Assembly: GCA_945948555.1 (NCBI GenBank) | Contig: CAMFBM010000030.1 | Location: 1-32,919, forward strand | Origin: an uncultured Bacteroidales bacterium | GTDB lineage: Bacteria > Bacteroidota > Bacteroidia > Bacteroidales > UBA932 | DNA: 32,919 nucleotides | Direction: 5' to 3' | In this document: positions 8,939 through 17,653 of the stretch, in pieces | Layout of the letters: each line of letters opens with the position of its first letter | Position numbering within the stretch: the first letter of the stretch is position 1 | The notes under the pieces: model-generated | The model's input: only the letters and a program-made list of their open reading frames with translations | The model's database searches: none | What the model was told of the DNA's origin: nothing | Translations under genes and position numbers: made by a program

Positions 8939-10220
8939 AAATCTTTACTTCATAGGATTTTACATCATTTCCTTGAGCCGAGAGACTCCAGGTGTTCCTG
9001 CAGGAACAAGGGTCACCGGTCTCGACCAGAGCCTCGGCATTGTCATTGTCAACCACATCTGCGGCGGCCTTAGTGCCTGCCTTCTTCAGGACAGGACCGG
9101 ATATTTTCGACTCTGAAGGATGTCCGCCCTTGAATGAAGGCCAGCCGTCACCCCAGACAACCTCGTCCATATTCATACACCTTCCGTTGTAGTTATTCCC
9201 CTGCCAGTAGGCGTGGTAGAACATCCAGTCGCGTCCCTGGTCGTCGGTGATGATTTCGGCATCGTGACCAGTACCTGCGAACAGAAGGTTCTCGGGATTT
9301 GAAAGAATCGTGTTGGTCGCATTGTCGAAAGCGGTTGACCTGGTGTTCATCAGCTTGCCGTCACGGCCTTCGTAAGGTCCGAGGATGTTCTTGGATCTTC
9401 CGACAACAATGTGATATGTACTGCTCTTGCCTGCACAGCAGCTTCCCTTGGAACCGAAGCAGTAGTAATACCCGTTCTTGTAGTGAATATAGGTTCCTTC
9501 CATTTCGTAGGAAATGAATGTCTTCTGAGCACCGGGAGCAAGCGCAAGTCCGTCATCCGTCATCTTGATTGCCCACACTCCGGAATTCGAGCCGTAACTT
9601 CCCCAGAACAGGTAGAGTTCACCCGTCTGCTGATCCTTCACGACATTTGCGTCGATGTTGTTGGAGATTCCCTGGGTGGCCATATTTGTCAACATTCCGT
9701 GCTCGTTGGCAAGAGGATTCAGGTCCTTGATGTTCTCCCAGGTGAAAGGTCCCTCAGGACTGTCGGAGACAGCGACTCCGCAGGCACTCACAGCAGGATC
9801 ATTCATACTTCCGAGAGCATAGTAGAGGACATATCTTCCGTTGATGTACTCAATGTCCGGAGCCCAGACACGGGTGTCAGGTACCCACTGAGGACGCTTT
9901 GCCTGCTCACCGAAAGCATTGCCGACCAGTTCCCAGTTCACCATATCTGCTGACTTGTAAACCGGGAGATAGATACAATCGGCATTACCGCTTGTCCCGT
10001 TCTGGGTGCTGTAGGCGTAGAAAAACCCGGTGCGCTCACGGTCGTCAATCACGGAAGGGTCGGCGCAGTTGTTGCGGATGACAGGATTCTGGTATTTGGT
10101 ATATGTGTAATTGTCATCCTGTTCCGGTTTTACCGGTCTCTCATCGATGACCTTGTCCGCGCAGCCCGCAAGAAGCAGGGCTGCAATGGACATATAAAAA
10201 TATTTCTTCATTCTGATCAT
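8931..10220 (-). CDS. GH43 arabinan endo-1,5-alpha-L-arabinosidase-like lipoprotein
   Basis: The 429-residue lipoprotein (LLLAGC, Cys20) has a five-bladed beta-propeller of family GH43. The inverting triad is visible: general base Asp54 in NCADPSVI, pKa-modulating Asp190 in NNIDANVV and general acid Glu241 in EGTYIHY. VWAPDIEYINGRY and GTGHDAEI (a conserved His, often near bound calcium in arabinanases) further support the family. The NNIDANVV and EGTYIHY forms resemble endo-arabinanases more than beta-xylosidases. Residues about 380-429 form an extra C-terminal tail without a recognised domain. The start ATG 10220 is 11 bases after the SusD stop; ATG 10211 is an alternative. Its stop overlaps the next gene. 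The lipid anchor and position suggest glycan backbone cutting at the cell surface. Confidence 0.87.
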   Translation of the reverse strand: MIRMKKYFYMSIAALLLAGCADKVIDERPVKPEQDDNYTYTKYQNPVIRNNCADPSVIDDRERTGFFYAYSTQNGTSGNADCIYLPVYKSADMVNWELVGNAFGEQAKRPQWVPDTRVWAPDIEYINGRYVLYYALGSMNDPAVSACGVAVSDSPEGPFTWENIKDLNPLANEHGMLTNMATQGISNNIDANVVKDQQTGELYLFWGSYGSNSGVWAIKMTDDGLALAPGAQKTFISYEMEGTYIHYKNGYYYCFGSKGSCCAGKSSTYHIVVGRSKNILGPYEGRDGKLMNTRSTAFDNATNTILSNPENLLFAGTGHDAEIITDDQGRDWMFYHAYWQGNNYNGRCMNMDEVVWGDGWPSFKGGHPSESKISGPVLKKAGTKAAADVVDNDNAEALVETGDPCSCRNTWSLSAQGNDVKSYEVKIYE

Positions 10221-10231
10221 ATTTATTGTCG

Positions 10232-12070
10232 TTAATCACGCCATCCCGGGTTCTGAGTGAGGTTCGGGTTCATCTCACGCTCCTTTGCAGGAATCGGCCA
10301 GGCCTCCACATAATCCCCGAGAGCATACCAGGTGTAGGTCGTGGTTCCCCACATCTGCATCAGACCGTTGGTGTTCATCTCTCCGAACTGTCCTGAGGCG
10401 CGGTTGCGGAATTTCCTGTCAAGCCACACTCCCCATCTGAGTTCGTTGAAGTACATACTGTCCTCTCCGCCGAGTTCCCAGTAGAATTCGTTGCGGATGC
10501 GCTCTCTCATATCCTCCTGACCGGCGACTGTGGTGTGAGTGTTGGTGTTCAGAAGGATATGTCCCGCACGCGCACGGACCTCGTTCACAAGAGGAACAGC
10601 CTCACTGGTCCTTCCAAGTTCATTCAGGCACTCTGCACGGCGCAGGAGAATCTCGGCATAGCGGCAGAGGATGTTGTCCTGCTCATAGACCCAGCGGATG
10701 GTGTTCTCAAGACCTTCAGGGACATACTTCCTCCAGAGGTAGTAGAACATAGTGTTGGTGTCGGTCCTGATGTCACGCGGTTCCTTGGTGTCAGCCCTGT
10801 AAGGCCAGCGGAGGGTAAAGGTGTAGGCAGTTCCGGCAATTCCACCGTAATAGGTCGAATAAGGAGTGATGATTGCCATCTTCAGGCGAGGGTCGCGATT
10901 GTCGTATGCCTTCTTGATGCGGCTCTCATTGCCTGTTGACAGATATTTCGACATATCCGAACCGTAAGATGTCATCTGTGCAATCTCCTCGGCAGACATT
11001 TCATTGCGCAGGAAGAACACGGACCTCTGGGCAGGAGTCATCTCGTCCCAGCCCGGGCAATAGTCCTCCCATCTGAACTTGCTTCCGTCAGCATTCTCGA
11101 AAGACTCCACATAGGCAGGATTAGGAATGTAGTTGTTCCAGGCACCTGAGGTCACACCTGTGTCGCGGTTGCCGAAAAGTACGGCGCGAGGATTTCCCAT
11201 ACCGCTTTTCTGGGTGCATCTGATTGCAAAGATCATCTCGTCACACTGCTCGTTTGCAGGTTTGAGCAACTGTTTGAAGCTGTCTGCACCGGCTCCTTTG
11301 TAAAGAGAGAATCCGAAATCCGCAAGGGCCTCGAAGTCATTGAGTGCCAGCTGCCAGTACTGTGCAGGGTCCTCACCCGAGCGGGCAGCCATCCACTGGT
11401 AGGCCTGTCCTCTGTAGGCAAGTGCGACTGCCTTGCTGACGCGTCCGTAGGAATCAGAGCCGGCTTTGTAACGGTCAGGAAGGTTCTCCTCGTTGACACA
11501 GTCAGTGAGGTCCTGGATGATTGCATTCCAGACTTCCACCTCGCTGGAGCGCGGCCTGTTGGCATTGGTGGCATTCTCGATGTACTCCATATAGAGAGGT
11601 ACTCCCCTGTAGAGGACATTCAGGTTCATATAGCCGTATGCCCTGAGGAATTTTGCCTCCGCCTTCAGCATTGCTTTCTCGGCGAAGTCCATGTCAGGAA
11701 CCTGGTCTATATGCGAAATCACGTCGTTTGCCCTGAAGACAAAGGTGTAGTAGTATTTGAACATCTCCGAGAAGGTTCCGTTTGCAGGAGTTCCGTCTCC
11801 GTAGCAGACCTTCTGGTTCTCGCACCAGTTCTTGTCCGTGTCCATCACTGAGGAATAGGCTTCGTACATAACGTTCCAATTGTCCTCGTTTACGGTTGTG
11901 GAAGATCTGGTGTAGAATTCATTGTATATGCCGTTCACTGCCTGGCGGGCAAGAGTGGCTTTGCCCCACACATTGGATGAAGCCACCTGGTAAGTGCTGG
12001 CAAGGTCGAGGCTCTGACACGAAACCAGGGCCATAGCAGCAGCCATCATTGAAATTATTGTCTTTTTCAT
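10232..12070 (-). CDS. SusD/RagB family outer-membrane lipoprotein (PUL1)
   Basis: The protein of about 612 residues starts MKKTIISMMAAAMALVSC, giving a clear lipobox with the acylated Cys at 18. I chose ATG 12070 because the longer frame (to 12118) adds 16 non-signal residues that overlap the SusC 3' end. The SusD/RagB fold is supported by AVNGIYNEFY near the N-terminus, the helical TPR-like segment FLRAYGYMNLNVLYRGVPLY, the typical ILCRYAEILLRRAECLNELG helix and the C-terminal ending NLTQNPGW. SusD proteins cap the SusC barrel and bind glycan before import. It sits 19 bases after the SusC stop and before GH43. Confidence 0.95.
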   Translation of the reverse strand: MKKTIISMMAAAMALVSCQSLDLASTYQVASSNVWGKATLARQAVNGIYNEFYTRSSTTVNEDNWNVMYEAYSSVMDTDKNWCENQKVCYGDGTPANGTFSEMFKYYYTFVFRANDVISHIDQVPDMDFAEKAMLKAEAKFLRAYGYMNLNVLYRGVPLYMEYIENATNANRPRSSEVEVWNAIIQDLTDCVNEENLPDRYKAGSDSYGRVSKAVALAYRGQAYQWMAARSGEDPAQYWQLALNDFEALADFGFSLYKGAGADSFKQLLKPANEQCDEMIFAIRCTQKSGMGNPRAVLFGNRDTGVTSGAWNNYIPNPAYVESFENADGSKFRWEDYCPGWDEMTPAQRSVFFLRNEMSAEEIAQMTSYGSDMSKYLSTGNESRIKKAYDNRDPRLKMAIITPYSTYYGGIAGTAYTFTLRWPYRADTKEPRDIRTDTNTMFYYLWRKYVPEGLENTIRWVYEQDNILCRYAEILLRRAECLNELGRTSEAVPLVNEVRARAGHILLNTNTHTTVAGQEDMRERIRNEFYWELGGEDSMYFNELRWGVWLDRKFRNRASGQFGEMNTNGLMQMWGTTTYTWYALGDYVEAWPIPAKEREMNPNLTQNPGWRD

Positions 12071-12089
12071 AAACAGGCTTTCTCCTTTT

Positions 12090-15000
12090 TTAGAATGTAA
12101 TATTAAGACCTGCGGCATACTGACGCATTGTTGAATATCCGGCCACTGACCTCATCTCCGGGTCCATTCCCGGGAACTTGGTGATGGCAAAGAGGTTCTC
12201 ACCTGAGACATAAACCCTGATCTTGCGGATCTTGATTTTCTGGGTGAGATTCTCAGGAAGGGTGTAACCGAGGGTCACGTTCTTGAGCTTGAAGTAGTCA
12301 CCCTTGTACAGATGCAGGGATGATGTCGCTGAAGACTGGCTGGAAGTCAGGTTGACAAGACGAGGATTCCTGGAATTGATGTTCGTGCGCGGATCATCAG
12401 GATTCTTCGGGTCGAAGAAATAACGGTCGTTCACAAGACTCTGAGGAATCGCATAACCGTAGATGGTGTTTGTCGAGTTTGAAGCCTGACGGTAGTAATA
12501 GATTGAGAATCCGGCTGCACCTGCCCAGCTCATCGAGAAGTCTATTCCCTTCCAGGCAAGGCTTGCCTGAAGTCCGAAATTGACTTTCGGAGTGGTTGAG
12601 ACATTCTGGAAAGCACTGTCATAGGAGTTTCCGTAAAGGCCGTCACCGTTGCGGTCGGCATAGATGTACTCTCCGTACCAGATTTTCTGCTTTCCGATTG
12701 CCTGCTGAGGATAGAAGGAATATCCGGCATCCATCATAGCCCTGAGCCAGGCCATATCACCGGTCGTCCTGATCATACCGTCCACAGGACCGCCGTTGAC
12801 ATCGGGACTTCCGTCGGCATTCCAGTAGGTACCGGTTCCCTTGTAGGTGTCCATCATATAATATTCATTGATCATATGACCTTCCACAACCCTGTTGGTG
12901 CCACCTGTCGAGACATCTCCGATGTTGGTCTTCCATACCTTTTCGCCGGTCTGAGGGTCGGTTTCCCAGCCCTCCACGAGAGCACCTTTGTACTTGCTGA
13001 CCCAGTTCTTGTTGTAGGCGACATTGGCAGAAATACTGTAGTAGAAGTCCTTTCCGACCTGGTCCTTCCAGCCGAGTTCAAACTCGATTCCCCTGTTGGT
13101 CACTTCTGCTATATTCTGCTTAGGAGCACCTGCGTTACCCATCACCATATACATTGAAGGGGTGTAGAGAATTCCGTCGGTAACCTTGTTGTAAAGGTCG
13201 ATGGTACCTGTAAGGCGGTTCTTGAGGAAGCCGAAGTCGATTCCGACATTGGCTACCGAGGTGGTCTCCCAGGTGAGGGCGTAGTTCTTGATGCTCGTAA
13301 TGGCGATTCCGTTGGTGATTTCGTCAGTTCCGAAAACATAATTGGCCGTTCCGTAGGTTGACTGCCAGTCATAGTTGCCGATTGAGTTGTTACCGAGCTG
13401 TCCCCAGGAGAGGCGGAGCTTCAGGTTGTCAACCTTTCCGGTCTTCTTAAGCCAAGGCTCCTCGCTGATTCTCCATCCTGCGGAGAATGACGGGAAGAAT
13501 CCCCATCTGTACTCCGGAGCGAACCTTGACGAGCCGTCAACCCTGAGGTTCGCCTCGAAGAGATACTTGCCTGCGTAGGCGTAATTCACCCTGCCGAAGA
13601 ATGAACGGGCAGCGTACTCGGTTCCATATCCCCCTGATGCGTAAGGAGTTGCAACAGCATTGAGGTCACCTACCGAAGGGTCCTGGAGACCAATCTTGGT
13701 GGAGCTGAAGTCGCGGTACTGGAAATGTGTCATCTCATATCCGAGCATTGCGGAAATATCGTGCTTGCGGACAGTCTGGTTGTAGTTGAGGATGGTCGCG
13801 AACTTCACCTGATTCTCCCTCTTGTTGTACATATAGGAGTAGAGTTCAGCCGGATCGGCCGGACTGATGACATACGAATCTGATAGGAAGTCATATTTTC
13901 CGAAGGCATTGTCAACACTCATCTCCTCCTGCCTGTAATCCTTGTAGTAGATGTCGGTGTTCCAGGTGAAATATTTGAGGAAATTGATGTTGACGTACCA
14001 GTCGGAGAACATCTGGGTGTTCTTGGTGTAGCCACGGCTGGTGTTCATATCCCAAAGAGGGTTGTGAGCCTGAGGGTCCTGTCCCGGAGCCTGAGGTCCT
14101 CCGTAAAGTCCGAGAGACTTGGAATAAGGATAGATGTCCGGGGTCATCTTCTGGGTGTTCAGGGATGTGAGGGAGCCAACGTTGCTCCTCTCCTGGTCGG
14201 TGTGGTAGCCCCAGATACGGCCTCCTACACGGAGCCATCTGGTCACCTGTCCATAGACGTTCACCCTTCCGAAATAACGCTTGTAACCGGTGTTGTCGAT
14301 GATGCCCGGATTGTCGATGTAGGAGAGGGAAACATTGTAACCGATGGACTTGCTCTTTCCGTTTGCGGAGATGGTGTGCTTGTGCATCAGCTTGTTCTGA
14401 TAGATTTCAGACCACCAGTCGGTGTTCGGATAGGCCATATAATTGTAGTAGCCGGACTCGGCCCTGCCCATAGGATCGGCCTTGGCAGCCCTCCACTGGT
14501 CAATTGTGGTCTGAGAATATTGAGGAGCTCCACCGATGTTGACGCAGGATTCGTTGTAGAGTTCCATATAGGTTGCCATATCCGAAACGGTGTGGATAAT
14601 CTTGAATGGCTGGTCGAATGACAGGGTCAGGTCGTAGGAGATTTCGTGGTGTCCTTCCTTCTCGGACCCGTTCTTTGTCGTGATGAGGATGACACCGTTC
14701 GCTCCCCTGTTACCGTAGATTGCGCAGGATGCGGCATCCTTGAGCACATTGATGGAAGCGATGTCGGAAGGATTGACATTACCCAGTCCCTGCTCCATAC
14801 CATCCACAAGGACGAGAGGTCCTGAGGAATTCAGGGTTCCCGTACCACGGACCAGAATAGAGAAGTTCTCATCGTAAGGATTTCCGGAGCCCTGCATTAC
14901 CTGAAGTCCCGGCATAGCTCCCGAAAGGGCCTGTGTCGCATTGAACATCGGACGGGACTTGATGCTTTCGCTGTCAAAGCTGACAGAAGAGACGCTTCCC

Positions 15001-15365
15001 GTAAGGTTTACCTTTTTCTGAACACCGTATCCCACTACGACCACCTCTTCAAGGAATGTGGTGTCATCCTTGAGAACCACATCGTAAACTGATGCTGTGC
15101 CGAGGGTGAGGGTCTCGGTGGTGTAACCGATGAAGGCCACTTCCACGGCACGGGTATTCTCAGGGATGGAAAGGCTGTAACGGCCGTTCTCATCCGTCGA
15201 AGTGCCGACGGTTGTGTCCGGTATGATGACAGATGCTCCCACAACGGGTTCACCAGCATTGTCCGTAACGGTACCGCTGATCTGGCGGTTACCACTCTGG
15301 GCTGACACTCCTATTGAAAACAACAGGGTCAGCAATATCACTAATAAATATCTCAGTTTTCTCAT
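12090..15365 (-). CDS. SusC/RagA family TonB-linked outer-membrane transporter (PUL1)
   Basis: The 1091-residue protein has a signal peptide cleaved near GVSA/Q. A carboxypeptidase-regulatory-like domain follows (about 27-100, ISGTVTDNAGEPVVGASV), then a TonB-box-like EEVVVVGYG (about 105-115). The plug carries LVLVDGMEQGLGNV and INVLKDAASCAIYGNRGANGVI, and a long beta barrel ends with NITF. Loss of the usual aromatic-rich ending is not seen, so the barrel looks complete. SusC imports oligosaccharides bound by SusD. No STN domain precedes the plug, so direct sigma/anti-sigma signalling through this receptor is not expected. The start ATG 15365 is 8 bases after the stop of the preceding lipoprotein gene. 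Confidence 0.96.
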   Translation of the reverse strand: MRKLRYLLVILLTLLFSIGVSAQSGNRQISGTVTDNAGEPVVGASVIIPDTTVGTSTDENGRYSLSIPENTRAVEVAFIGYTTETLTLGTASVYDVVLKDDTTFLEEVVVVGYGVQKKVNLTGSVSSVSFDSESIKSRPMFNATQALSGAMPGLQVMQGSGNPYDENFSILVRGTGTLNSSGPLVLVDGMEQGLGNVNPSDIASINVLKDAASCAIYGNRGANGVILITTKNGSEKEGHHEISYDLTLSFDQPFKIIHTVSDMATYMELYNESCVNIGGAPQYSQTTIDQWRAAKADPMGRAESGYYNYMAYPNTDWWSEIYQNKLMHKHTISANGKSKSIGYNVSLSYIDNPGIIDNTGYKRYFGRVNVYGQVTRWLRVGGRIWGYHTDQERSNVGSLTSLNTQKMTPDIYPYSKSLGLYGGPQAPGQDPQAHNPLWDMNTSRGYTKNTQMFSDWYVNINFLKYFTWNTDIYYKDYRQEEMSVDNAFGKYDFLSDSYVISPADPAELYSYMYNKRENQVKFATILNYNQTVRKHDISAMLGYEMTHFQYRDFSSTKIGLQDPSVGDLNAVATPYASGGYGTEYAARSFFGRVNYAYAGKYLFEANLRVDGSSRFAPEYRWGFFPSFSAGWRISEEPWLKKTGKVDNLKLRLSWGQLGNNSIGNYDWQSTYGTANYVFGTDEITNGIAITSIKNYALTWETTSVANVGIDFGFLKNRLTGTIDLYNKVTDGILYTPSMYMVMGNAGAPKQNIAEVTNRGIEFELGWKDQVGKDFYYSISANVAYNKNWVSKYKGALVEGWETDPQTGEKVWKTNIGDVSTGGTNRVVEGHMINEYYMMDTYKGTGTYWNADGSPDVNGGPVDGMIRTTGDMAWLRAMMDAGYSFYPQQAIGKQKIWYGEYIYADRNGDGLYGNSYDSAFQNVSTTPKVNFGLQASLAWKGIDFSMSWAGAAGFSIYYYRQASNSTNTIYGYAIPQSLVNDRYFFDPKNPDDPRTNINSRNPRLVNLTSSQSSATSSLHLYKGDYFKLKNVTLGYTLPENLTQKIKIRKIRVYVSGENLFAITKFPGMDPEMRSVAGYSTMRQYAAGLNITF

Positions 15366-15373
15366 ATTTCGAA

Positions 15374-17080
15374 CTATTTAAAGCAAGCAACGACCAGATT
15401 GGCTGGCTCCGCAGACTCATCCTTCATCTCATTTGCGGCAAAATTGAATCTGCTGTTCGTCCAGAAGACATCCTTGCCCCTTGCGGAACCATCCTGAAGA
15501 AGGAGATATGACCAGTTGTAGTCCTCAACCGTCATCACATCGCTGCAACCCATCTCGGACATCACCTTGGCAAGTTCATAGAGGGTCACTCCCCTTGTGT
15601 CGCTTGACGAGCCGTTGTGACCGTTGTCGGAAGCCTGTCCCTGGTTGTGGGTGTTGACGAATTTCTCGACAGCGAGGATGACAAGGTCGCCTTTTGCGGT
15701 GCATCCCACTCCGATTCTTCCTGTCCTGAGTTTGTCGTGAGTCAGAATCGGAACCGACTTGCCCCAGTCAGGACTCAAGAAAGTGGTGAGTTTGTCCCCA
15801 TAGCGGCGCCAGTCGGCATTGTAGGTATTGTAATACCAGTCACCCTCTTCGGAAATGAGACTGTTTCCGCCCTTGACAATCTGGAAATAGCCTCCGAATG
15901 CACATTCAGGTGTCCATTCAAGAGGATTGTTTCCCTCGGCGTCATCATATCTGTAAAGTTTTCCGTCGGCAGTTCCTGCAGGATACATCACAGCCTTGCC
16001 TGCCTCAAGGCCCATCGCCGGTGCGTATGCCTTGTTGCTGCCACCGAAGCCGTCGTTACGCATAACTGTGGTAACTCCGCTCTTGTTCGGTCCGTAGGCA
16101 AGAGGACTGTAATACGTGAATCCGGTTGTTGCCGTACTGCCGTCAATATGCCATACTCCAGGGCCCTGCAAGCTGAGGAAGAGAGTCCAGTCACGGTTGT
16201 TTCTCACGGATGCGGACATTTTGGCATTGTCTGCTCCGACATCATTCTTCTCATTCACCTTGATGCTGACCCTTCCTGCAGGTACAGTGAACAGATAGCC
16301 CACATTCCCGTTGAATCCGCAAAGAGAGCTGCTGGTGTACATCCTCATATTCCCGAAACTGATGTTCTTTGCCTGCCAGCTCTTTGTCACCTCTGTCCAG
16401 GAAGAGCCGAGAGTCACGACATCTGAAGGATTGGCATAGACAAAATATGTCTTCTGCTTGTCAACCGCCTTGTCGTTCACAACGATCTTCAGGCCTTCTC
16501 CGGAAGAGAAATTGACATTCTGGAGAATGGACGGGTCGGAAACGAGTTCAGCATCCTCGTCAAGTTCCAGATTGACGTCAACGTCTGTCAGGTCTGACTG
16601 GAGGAAAGCATTCGGGAATGACCCGGCGAAAGAGTCATCCTGAAGGGAAAGGTCGATAGTCTCCCCAGCATAGGTTGCCTTAACCTTGGTGATGTGCTGG
16701 AATATCGAAGCATTCACCGTGTAAGCCTGATCATCCACTCCGTCATTGACGGTGAATCTGAAACCGTTCTTCAGATTGGCCTCGAATTTCGTAGTCAGAG
16801 GACTTGCCATCCTTGCCCACTCGTCATTGAGGACAACATCCAGAACGACATTCTCGAGAGAGGACATCAGACGGAACATGAAGTTGACAGTTTTGGTTTC
16901 CGGATCCAATGTTCCTTCCACCCATCTGTTCCCGTCGAGAGCTCTCACTGACAAGACCGGATTGGAGACATATCCAGGATCTTCAGAAAGCCTGAACCGG
17001 TACTCCTTCTCGGCACAGCCCGTGCTGACGCAAAGAAGCAGCACTGCTGTCAGAATTAAGGATAATTGTTTGGTCATCAT
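15374..17080 (-). CDS. Lipoprotein with Ig-like N-terminus and phosphodiester-glycosidase-like C-terminus
   Basis: The 568-residue lipoprotein (LLLCVSTGC, Cys22) is the first gene of PUL1. The N-terminal 220 residues or so look like two Ig-like beta domains (YVSNPVLSVRALDGNRW; KVKATYAGETIDLSL). The C-terminal part, from about residue 240, resembles the NAGPA/DUF2233 phosphodiester glycosidase fold: RTGRIGVGCTAKGDLVILAV (about 452-471) and GVTLYELAKVMSEMGCSDVM (about 497-516) match the family's core strands. However, the usual NLDGGGSS signature that follows is replaced by VEDYNWSYLLL, so catalysis may be lost or altered. It could cleave a sugar phosphodiester or act as a glycan-binding protein. 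The start may be either of two adjacent ATGs (17080 or 17077). Homology is recognised by motif only. Confidence 0.62.
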   Translation of the reverse strand: MMTKQLSLILTAVLLLCVSTGCAEKEYRFRLSEDPGYVSNPVLSVRALDGNRWVEGTLDPETKTVNFMFRLMSSLENVVLDVVLNDEWARMASPLTTKFEANLKNGFRFTVNDGVDDQAYTVNASIFQHITKVKATYAGETIDLSLQDDSFAGSFPNAFLQSDLTDVDVNLELDEDAELVSDPSILQNVNFSSGEGLKIVVNDKAVDKQKTYFVYANPSDVVTLGSSWTEVTKSWQAKNISFGNMRMYTSSSLCGFNGNVGYLFTVPAGRVSIKVNEKNDVGADNAKMSASVRNNRDWTLFLSLQGPGVWHIDGSTATTGFTYYSPLAYGPNKSGVTTVMRNDGFGGSNKAYAPAMGLEAGKAVMYPAGTADGKLYRYDDAEGNNPLEWTPECAFGGYFQIVKGGNSLISEEGDWYYNTYNADWRRYGDKLTTFLSPDWGKSVPILTHDKLRTGRIGVGCTAKGDLVILAVEKFVNTHNQGQASDNGHNGSSSDTRGVTLYELAKVMSEMGCSDVMTVEDYNWSYLLLQDGSARGKDVFWTNSRFNFAANEMKDESAEPANLVVACFK

Positions 17081-17122
17081 TGATTATATTAAGGTTATAT
17101 GAATTGATTTCAAACACACAAA

Positions 17123-17151
17123 GTCCGATGCGCAGTTTCTGCACACCGGAC
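17123..17151 (-). promoter_or_regulatory. Perfect 13-bp hairpin in PUL1 5' leader
   Basis: GTCCGATGCGCAG (17123-17135) and CTGCACACCGGAC (17139-17151) pair over 13 bp, including two G:T wobbles on the minus strand, with a 3-base loop. It lies 43 bases above the first PUL1 ATG. On the minus strand it is followed by TTTGTGTGTTTG, a poor U-tract, so it may be an attenuator, a protein-binding hairpin or an sRNA target rather than a simple terminator. A second, smaller hairpin (AGCCT/AGGCT, 17157-17171) lies just upstream. Confidence 0.65.
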
Positions 17152-17295
17152 ACAACAGCCTCCTTAAGGCTCTATATTTTCAAATGAATCTACTAATTGC
17201 TGCCCCCCCCGTTTAAAACACATAGGGGATGGAATAGTGTTACTTCTGCGGTCAAACATCAAAAGGGTTTTCACTTCTTTTCATTAATTTCCAGG

Positions 17296-17327
17296 CAAAA
17301 GTAAAAATTAAATACAAATAATGAAAA
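17296..17327 (-). promoter_or_regulatory. Putative PUL1 promoter
   Basis: On the minus strand TACTTTTG (17303-17296) matches the -7 consensus TAnnTTTG, with TTTTC 19 bases upstream (17327-17323) as a -33-like element in an AT-rich stretch. Transcription from here would give a leader of about 210 bases that carries both hairpins at 17123-17171 and a run of eight G (17210-17203). Confidence 0.55.
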
Positions 17328-17494
17328 TAATTGAAAAGAATTTCTTTCAATTCTTCATTTTTTATAACTTTTTTCACAAATACTTCACATCAGTTGTTGT
17401 AGGCCGTCTCGCCGTGTTCGTAGATGTCAAGGCCGCTTATTGTTGTCGTGTTCATTTATGTTCGTTTTTAATGGTTTTTCTTTTGGGGATCAGA

Positions 17495-17550
17495 TTCCCG
17501 GTCAAGCCGGGAATGACGAAGGGGTCAGGCCGGGAATGACGAAGGGGTCA
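17495..17550. repeat. REP-like palindrome with a 23-bp tandem repeat
   Basis: TTCCCGG (17495-17501) and CCGGGAA (17507-17513) form a perfect 7-bp palindrome. The 21-base unit CCGGGAATGACGAAGGGGTCA begins at 17507 and again at 17530 (period 23, identical). Similar TCCCGG...CCGGGAATGACG elements are dispersed intergenic repeats in many bacteria. It lies between the PUL1 promoter and the tRNA terminators. Confidence 0.7.
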
Positions 17551-17556
17551 AGCCAG

Positions 17557-17590
17557 AAAAACCCCTTTCCAGATACTTGGAGAGGGGTTT
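17557..17590 (-). terminator. Rho-independent terminator downstream of tRNA-Met
   Basis: AAACCCCTTTCCA (17559-17571) pairs with TGGAGAGGGGTTT (17578-17590) over 13 bp with one wobble and a 6-base loop. On the minus strand it runs into five T (17561-17557). This is the second of two stacked hairpins after the tRNA and the better terminator by U-tract. Confidence 0.75.
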
Positions 17591-17602
17591 CTATATAACA
17601 AA

Positions 17603-17648
17603 GGGGAATTGCAGTTTCCAGCACATTGACTGGATCGTGCAATTCCCC
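17603..17648 (-). terminator. Large hairpin immediately after tRNA-Met
   Basis: GGGGAATTGCA (17603-17613) and TGCAATTCCCC (17638-17648) form a perfect 11-bp stem. The loop itself contains a CCAG/CTGG inner hairpin. It starts 5 bases after the tRNA 3' end and on the minus strand is followed by TTTGTTA, so it could end transcription or protect the precursor 3' end. Confidence 0.65.
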
Positions 17649-17653
17649 CCTTG

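Larger units (their letters stand above)
1712..17080 (-). other. PUL1: SusC/D locus with GH43, GH27 and GH5-like enzymes
   Basis: Eight same-strand genes form this locus. All gaps are short or overlapping except one 149-bp gap (5565-5713). The order is phosphodiester-glycosidase-like lipoprotein, SusC, SusD, GH43, FN3 lipoprotein, GH27, metallophosphoesterase, GH5-like. SusC/D with secreted glycosidases defines a polysaccharide utilisation locus. The GH43 endo-arabinanase motifs and the GH27 family suggest an arabinose- and galactose-containing plant glycan such as pectic side chains or arabinogalactan; this substrate is an inference. No dedicated regulator is present. Confidence 0.85.

Noticed and set aside
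12071..12118. Longer start for PUL1 SusD
   Set aside because: It adds 16 residues before the signal peptide and overlaps the SusC 3' end; ATG 12070 gives a normal lipoprotein signal.
14064..14621. 185-codon plus-strand frame inside SusC
   Set aside because: It is a shadow of the SusC gene; the SusC reading is unambiguous.
15617..16426. 269-codon plus-strand frame
   Set aside because: It is antisense to the PUL1 lead lipoprotein, has low-complexity composition and no recognisable protein features.
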